A stretch of 64,000 nucleotides of DNA from Siderastrea siderea (lineage: Eukaryota > Cnidaria > Anthozoa > Scleractinia > Rhizangiidae): positions 9,524,453 through 9,588,452 of the forward strand of contig OZ034978.1 of assembly GCA_964030785.1 (NCBI GenBank), read 5' to 3'. Numbering within the stretch: position 1 is the stretch's first letter; each line of letters opens with the position of its first letter. The translations under genes and the position numbers were made by a program. The notes below the pieces were generated by a model. That model was not told where the DNA came from. It made no database searches and worked only from the letters and a program-made list of their open reading frames with translations. Shown piece after piece: positions 57,914 through 64,000 of the stretch.

Positions 57914-58342
57914 CAATGATGTGAACGTTCCTGTAGCTCCCCTTTGTCGTTTCTTGTGACCAACATTCCCTCGCCTCTTCAGTCCTTCGGGGTACACCAT
58001 ACCCATCACGTCATAGACCAGATTACGAGGAACAGCCAATTTATGCTGCTCTCGAAGTTTTCTTTGCATGGCTCGATATCCAAGATACTGCCCTGGACCT
58101 TCCATTTCCTCTTGTACAGCTTTCTTGACATCTTCTATGCTGGTTTCATAACGAATGTACTTGATGCCGAAAAAATTCAATCTCCTACTAAGTGTAGGTA
58201 GACTCCATGCATATTTAGGGTAGTCCCGACTAGCAAAATCTAGGATCTCTTGTCTCGAATAATTTGCTAACACATAGCGTTCAAGATTGCTCTTCAATTG
58301 CTCGTCCTTCTCCCACTCTGAGCAACGAATGCGAGCCGCCAT
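57914..58342 (-). CDS. Integrase-like transposon protein, intact first exon, right arm
   Basis: 143 codons from ATG (58342) to donor GTAAGA (57913), phase 0. Contains EWEKDEQLKSNLERYVLANY, SRQEILDFASRDYPKYAWSL, a helix-turn-helix-like LPTLSRRLNFFGIKYIRYET, and YLGYRAMQRKLREQHKLAVP. It resembles the N-terminal, DNA-binding part of proteins with an rve integrase core that are multicopy in cnidarians and some fishes (memory only). The catalytic core exon is not present in the window. Confidence 0.6.
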
Positions 58343-58897
58343 TTTGAGAGGAGGAAGAGAGAGGACCCTGGGAACCAGGTTGTCCACTGACCTTACGTGT
58401 CGCAGGCTATGATAACAATGGGCCGCTCTTTGCTACGACATTTCATTTTGAAAACAAAAATCATGATGTTTAGTTCGGCCCAGCGTTATCATAGTAAATT
58501 TAAAATTTATTTGCATTTATACTTAAGGTTTTTTTATGTTATGTTTTTTTTTATTTATTTTTCTATTTAATTTTAACTTTATTTAATTTTTTATTTTTAT
58601 TTTCCTTTTTCTTTTTTTTCCTTTTTTATTTATTTTCTTTAGTAGCTCCTGTTTTCTTTTATGTTTTATTTTTCATTCTAATTTCTTTCGTTTATTTTTG
58701 TTATCTTTAATTTTTGTTTATTTTTATTTTTATTTATTTTTTTTTTTTTTACTTATTTCTTATTTTTATTCTTTTTTTGTTAATTTTTTCTTTAATTTTT
58801 ATTTGTTATTTTTATTTTAGTTCTATTTTTCTCCTTTTTTTAATCACGCCTGTATGTCTTTAGCTGGTTTTCCTATGATAACAATGGGCCACCATAC

Positions 58898-60300
58898 TAT
58901 GAGCAGCCTTATCATTGCGGGCTCAGAGAAAACGGTTGAATATTCCGGCGCCACAAATTTCAAATGTTCAACACATGTTTCCTTGGATTTCCTATTCTTT
59001 CAAGCTTAAATGGTGTCTCAAAGCAACAAAATTTGGATATCTACTCTTACGAAGGAGGTGAGTTTAAAAGAAAATGATTTGTAATGAAAGATTGGCTTCA
59101 GAATTAACGATTTTTAGAAGATCATCATCTCTCTTGTCTTCTTGCATTCGAAGCTATATATATTTACATGCCGAACTAGCTAGTTACATTTGAGGCAGGT
59201 TTATTTAACTAAAGAAGCAGTTATGGCATAGTTGTGCAGTTTATAGAGAAGTTAAAATGAAACATCAAATATAATGTTCTCCAGTGCCTTTCCACTGCAG
59301 AGTGTTTCCATCGCTTTAGTTTATAAAAGGACACAAGATAACTCTGGTGTTTTGAATTTACAATGTCTTGATCTGAAATTTTCTAGAGAATTGAAAGAAC
59401 AGAACTGTTAACTGTATACAACAATAGCTCAGAACTGATTTTAATCACACAATGTTCTGTTTTGCTCTACCAGGTATATATTCAATGCATGATCAGCTGC
59501 TGTGAGAACAGATGTGACACTCATGGCCAGAACACTGCAGTGTCAAGTCAAGAGTTAGCCTGCTCAGTATTAAAGCTAAGTCACTTTTAATAACTACTCA
59601 AACTTATAACTAGGACACAATGCAATTGCAAATCTATTGTAAGTTGTCTCTAATCCACTCTGATTGAACACAGCAAAATATTTTGTGAAAAAAGAAAAAC
59701 CAAGACAATGACTTTGTTGTCTGATTCACTTTGTGCATACTGATGAAGCTTTACTTAAACGAAGTATTCAGAAGTAAATAATTGTAATTTTTCCAATGTT
59801 GAATTGAATTTTCTTCCAGTCACTGACTGTGTTGACAATTCTTGAAAATGTATTCACTGATGTGAATTTCAGAGAACAATACATACATGTAAGTCATGTA
59901 CATATGTCCAAGAAATATAGTATTCAATATGTCATATAAAGACTCTTGTGAACTTTGTGGAGATGTTATTTTAATCACAGCTGCACTGCATCATTACAAG
60001 ATGTAGTCTCCAGGTTAGTTTCCACTGCGTCACTACAAGATGTAGTCTCCAGGCTAGTTTCCAGAGTGCTGAATCTGTGATGAATTAGTGCTCTAAATAT
60101 ATTCACAAGAAAAGGTTTTAAGGCTTTATAGTACAGGCATTAAGTTTAAAATTTTCAATAAATCAAAACAATGTTGAATTTTGGGGCCTGGATGACAAAC
60201 TTGTAAAGAATCCTTAAAATTTTTCGAATAAACACTAAATCAACTTTAAGTTTGTTTGTTGTTTGATGTGCATAATTAAGATCCTAGTAGTAACTATTCC
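58898..60300. other. Internal DNA of the 7-kb element, nothing recognised
   Basis: AT-rich with many short ORFs only. A 33-bp direct repeat (GATGTAGTCTCCAGG with TTTCCA) occurs at about 59998-60062. Confidence 0.45.
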
Positions 60301-61108
60301 CAGTGATTCCCAGAAATTCCTAGGAATTCTTAGGAATTCCTAAGAATTCAATTTTTTTTCTCAGATTTTATTTAATCCTCTCAGATTCCTAGGAATTCCT
60401 AAGAATTCCTAGGAATTTTATCCAAGCTAATCTAAGACTATGCAAAGCTTGGAATTCCTAGGAATTCCTAGGAATTCCATGTTCCAATTACCGTGAAAAT
60501 TCACACCTTCATTCCTAAGAATTCCTAGGAATTCCTAGGAATTCTTAGGAAAAAATTCCTAGGAATTCTTAGGAAATTCCTAGGAATTCCTAGGAATTCT
60601 TAGCTTCATTTCGCAAGGGTAATGTCAATTGCTTTTACTCTACACGCTTTCGAAGTTTTAAAGAGGGGTATGTTAAGGTATAAGTGCTGTTGAACATAAA
60701 TGAATGAGAGAACTCATGACCCCATACACTATTAAAAACCAAATGTGCTATGTCAATTTGAAAATATTTCTCTGACTGCGTGACGTGTAATGACAGTCAA
60801 CGATCAATCGTATTTTGTTACAGTCATCTGCAAGACTTATAAACCATAAAATTTATCTCTCTCTATTGACAAAACGTATACACCTAACGGAGTGAACACC
60901 TTCATTTCCTTTCTTGGCTGCTAAAGGGCTCAAATCTAGCCATTTTATCACAATGTTCTCTCTCCAAAGGAATCAAAACATAAACAAACGCGCGCATTGC
61001 ATTGTAGTCGACAGAGAGTCTTTAAGGACTGAGCACCTCAAAAACCCTATCGGGCGGCACATAATTATATATAGAGTATATAAGGAAGTACCCCCCCCCC
61101 CCCCCCCG

Positions 61109-61640
61109 AGGAAAAAACTGACAATTATATTCGGACAAACATTTTACTGTTAAAATTCGAGGCCGCTTTTAATACGAAAGGGGAATTAACCTTCGAATCT
61201 TCCCTTAAGCTTCACACTGTTTGTGTTTTTCCTTCTCTTTCTGGCTGGTCACCTGCTGTTTGGAAGGGTTCGTAAAGGTCTAAGAACCTTATGCATCGGT
61301 CAATTCCAGCTGCGCCCATGCCCCCCACCCCCCCTGGCTAACCCCCGGGCATTAGTGTATTTTTTTTTTTATTGGATGGCAAATTCCCATGGGTGGGGGC
61401 ACCTAAGCTGCCAAATGTCCCGCAGTGGGGATGAAGGAAGAGGGCAGATGCCCCGCCCTCGGGTCATACGTCCCCAATCAACTGCAGTGTTGACTGGGGA
61501 GGTACGATCCCGGGGGCAGTTTTGGGTGGTTATTAGGGTGGTTAAAAAGGGACAGTTAAAGGTGGTTATTAGGGTGGTTAAAAAGGGGCAGTTTAGGTTG
61601 GTTATTAGAGTGGTTGAAAGGGGCAGTTTAGTGTTGTGGG
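61109..61640. repeat. PIPOX copy B intron 1 continued, with satellite remnant
   Basis: 61109-61265 matches 9000-9160 of copy A (GACAATTATATTCGGACA, GAGGCCGCTTTTAATACG, CTGGCTGGTCACCTGCTG). 61510-61640 has about three and a half units of the 35-bp satellite that forms the 3.3-kb array in copy A. Confidence 0.9.
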
Positions 61641-61719
61641 CAGTTTAGTGTTTTTGTTTGAGCTCGATATTACCTCAACTGGTTTGTTTAGCATATGTGC
61701 GTAGTTTTGATTTCGTGTT

Positions 61720-61880
61720 TTGTTGTATTGTGTTGCATTGCATTGTGTTGCATTATGTTGCATTGTGTTGTGTTGTGTTGAATTGAGTTGTGTTGCGATC
61801 CGTTTTGTTGTGTTGTGTTCCATTGTGTTGAATCGTGTTCAATTGTGTTGCATTCTGTTGTGTTGTGTTGGACAAGCTCA
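61720..61880. repeat. TTGTGTTGCATTG low-complexity repeat
   Basis: Degenerate 5-bp (TTGTG/TTGCA) array directly after the satellite remnant; copy A has no counterpart at the array end. Confidence 0.85.
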
Positions 61881-64000
61881 GCAGTTTTAGTATTTCATCT
61901 ATGCTTAAGTTGGACAAGCAGACAAACTCAACAAACCTCACGCAGGGTTGTCCACAACTTTTCAAGTAGCTGGCCAAAGTTTCTAAGTAGCCGGATAGTC
62001 ATTATCGAGTGCCAAAGGCGATCCCTTCTAGGGGGGTTGCATGCCCCCCAGGAAATTTTTACACTTCAAGTGCCCAGAAACAGAATTTCCTTGATTCTGA
62101 GCACAAACCTAAATGCAAAATGGTGAAGGATACTGTGCTTAACAAAAAAGATCCAGAATATCAGAGTTATACTTTGTCTGGTATGATTCCCAATCAACAT
62201 TTTCCAAGGTCTTAGAGACTTTATATTCAATTATAACTTTAATAACCAGCTCCACTTCATCTGTCCAAACAAATGAGTCAGCTAATTGCTCTTTCCCTTA
62301 TATCTACCCGGTTTTTTTCCTGACTACGACATCTTTAGACTATTTCCTTGCAAATTTTCAAGTTGCTAATGAAGACGGACACATGAAAGGACGAAAATGG
62401 CACCATGCGCATGCTCTGTCAGTGGTATTAGCATTTTCGAATCATTTTGGTGTTTGTGTGTGGACCGGCAAAAATGATGCGAATGTTTTCAAAAACCAAG
62501 GGAAAAAAATCCTTTTCAAACGAAAAGAGATACGTGTGGACGGGGCCTGTGTTACACAGTCATACTTTTCATCTCGCAAGGTCGTATGTAGAGCGTCATA
62601 AAAATACAGGATTTGGGAAACATTCAGTCGCGCTAACATTCGTTAACGTGGGGGTGGGGTGAGACAGAACAGCCAGTTAACATGCCGATTGGGCTTTCTT
62701 GTTTCCTGATAAATGATACCCGGTGTCACAGTACATTCGGACCCCCCGGTCCAAATCTGCTAGCGGATATGGACCCCCTCTCGCGGATTTGGACCCCCTT
62801 CAAAAAGGCAATAATTTCCTTTTGAAACTGCAAATTTTGAGAAGAACTCAGTCTCCCGGAACGTTTTTAGAACGAGGAATATACATTTTATTTTTGGTTT
62901 CAAGCGCGGCAGCTTTTCAATAAATTAGCTTTTACGCTTCTACACATACAGTGTAGCACAGTAATCTTTTGCTTTCAATTACCGTGTTCTAGTACCCAAG
63001 AGAAATAGTTTGCTAGCAAGGCTTAAGAGTGAAAGAGTCATTTCAGTGGTTTATGTACAAATAGCCAGATCTTCTGTTGAAGTTATTTGGTAGCGTTAGT
63101 TTTTACCGGGGGGGGGGGGGTCCAAATCCGCTAGAACACCGGTTCTAGACCAAAACTCTCTGATTTCTACGCCTATTCCAGACTAAACTAGCTAAAACCA
63201 ATACCATTCACAGCAGCAGATAGCTTTTATACCGTAGCTTAATATATAGCTCATGTATGGGAATACCCTCCCCCATCTCAGGGAAGTGCCCTGGGGACTG
63301 GTTGTGGGGAAAGTTCCTGTCTGGTTCTTGATCAGTTGATTTTCTTTCTCACAGGGACTAGTTGCACAAACATTAGGTCTACACAATATTTGAAGGAACA
63401 GATCCCTGCGACAGGCTGCACTGGGACCAACTTTTGGTCTCTGCATCTAGATTTTTTTTTCATGAAAACAGGTAGTTCACACAAAGGGACTAGTTGTGGG
63501 ACTATTCCTCTTGTGTCTGCGATCTTAGGGTGCCTTCGGACCAAAAGACTTGAGAGGTCTGTCACTGAGTACTAATGACAATCATGCAATAAGTATTGGG
63601 ATCAATGACTTCTTGAACACACACAAAAATTGTTGTCCATTGATTACTTATTGCTGTTTACATTCGCCTCACTGTTCTCCATATATTTCTTTTGCTGCTT
63701 TAGGTGGGAGGATTTGATTAAACATCAACACATTTCATGTCTGGTGTTCGTTTCCTTTATTCTCATGACCTGTATATTTAATCAACTAGTTACAGTAAGG
63801 AGAAATTAGATGCTTGTCACTCCTGGGGCTGAACGGTCAATTCATATTGATTAATCAGTAATAAATATACCTATTCAGGTTGTTTGTCAGTTTCTCATAA
63901 TGTTTGATTACATGTACTTATCATCTTAAATTTTGCACAGCTGAAGAACAAGTTTTTGCCTCATTGTACCAAATGAATGTTTTTGGAGGCACCAATGTTA
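61881..64000. other. Unassigned repeat-rich DNA, probably PIPOX copy B intron 1
   Basis: No exon is supported. Fragments: GGGGGGTTGCATGCCCCCC palindrome near 62033-62053, TCCAAATC(T/C)GC words facing each other at 62749 and 63120 beside a G run at 63107-63120, and 63140-63290 similar to 6520-6640. Confidence 0.4.

Larger units (their letters stand above)
54501..58897. mobile_element. Second giant inverted-repeat element with mirrored integrase-like exon
   Basis: GTATGGTGGCCCATTGTTAT at 54501 is exactly inverted at 58878-58897; TA on each side of TGGTGG could be the target. Left arm 54501-55249 plus 56072-56123; right arm 58098-58897. Each arm holds three copies of a word like GGCCCATTGTTATCATAG (one as GGCCCAGCGTTATCATAG), a 330-bp A-rich or T-rich tract (54556-54890; 58510-58840) and an exon starting MAAR. 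Confidence 0.85.
53635..60620. mobile_element. 7-kb element with ACCCTTGCGAAATG ends and GGAATTCCTA subterminal repeats
   Basis: ACCCTTGCGAAATG at 53635-53648 is exactly inverted at 60607-60620. Just inside each end lie arrays of the self-complementary 10-mer GGAATTCCTA (53655-53935 and 60310-60602), mixed with AGCTATGCAAATTA-type spacers on the left. A direct target duplication is not clear (GTTA on the left, AATG on the right). The second giant inverted repeat 54501-58897 lies within it. Confidence 0.7.
52226..61108. mobile_element. 8.9-kb composite insertion in PIPOX copy B intron 1
   Basis: The left junction is GGAGCAAA followed by CCCCGG and a G run (52223-52240). The right junction is a C run (61090-61107) followed by CTGACAATTATATT. 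Copy A is continuous across the junction at about 9000. It contains the 53635-60620 element and unassigned DNA on both sides. No coding exon is supported at 52241-53634. Confidence 0.8.

Overview
The window is animal nuclear DNA: spliced genes with GT/AG introns, AATAAA signals and a dense load of old and young transposons. Gene structure and repeat families (tRNA-derived SINE, Penelope-like and CR1/RTE-like LINE remnants, many hairpin MITEs) fit an anthozoan cnidarian, most likely a stony coral. That is an inference from memory of such genomes, not a search result.

Four host genes can be supported. (1) A complete nine-exon peroxisomal sarcosine/pipecolate oxidase gene (PIPOX type, + strand, 8734-21058, 400 codons plus stop, all exon phases agree). 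(2) Mitochondrial ribosomal protein S23 (MRPS23 type, + strand, 24575-28361), whose frame holds one in-frame TAG. (3) N-acylglucosamine 2-epimerase (RENBP type, - strand, six exons 36543-31801), lacking the exon(s) for its first roughly 60 residues in this window. (4) Exon 1 of a second PIPOX gene (51960-52070), whose later exons must lie beyond position 64000. A lone exon resembling the peroxisomal acyltransferase GNPAT sits at 37863-37927 (-).

The layout is governed by a segmental duplication. Copy A (1 to about 9290, including PIPOX promoter, exon 1 and the start of intron 1) matches copy B (38577 to 52225, resuming at 61109-61640). Comparing the copies gives filled and empty sites for several insertions. 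Copy A gained a 398-bp MITE with 8-bp target duplication (1060-1457). Copy B gained a nested Tc1/mariner-like insertion (44289-46364), a 223-bp hairpin MITE (51459-51681), a 4.48-kb giant inverted repeat with 16-bp satellite arms and a 10-bp target duplication (46967-51448), and an 8.9-kb insertion in intron 1 (about 52225-61108) that holds a second giant inverted repeat (54501-58897) nested in a 7-kb element with GGAATTCCTA-repeat ends (53635-60620).

Intron 1 of PIPOX copy A carries a 3.3-kb minisatellite (about 35-bp unit containing TTAGGG) with an internal 1,245-bp block duplication. A short remnant of the same satellite is at the matching place in copy B (61510-61640). The remaining introns and intergenic DNA are filled with MITEs whose target duplications can be read directly (9 bp at 18653 and 34623, 10 bp at 35108, TTAA at 13799, 25265 and 30171, TA at 12968 and 30403).

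The strongest candidates for something undescribed are the two giant fold-back elements. Both have short-unit tandem repeats near their ends, long unique inverted arms and mirrored ORFs. The first is framed by an exact 10-bp target duplication, and copy A shows the empty site.
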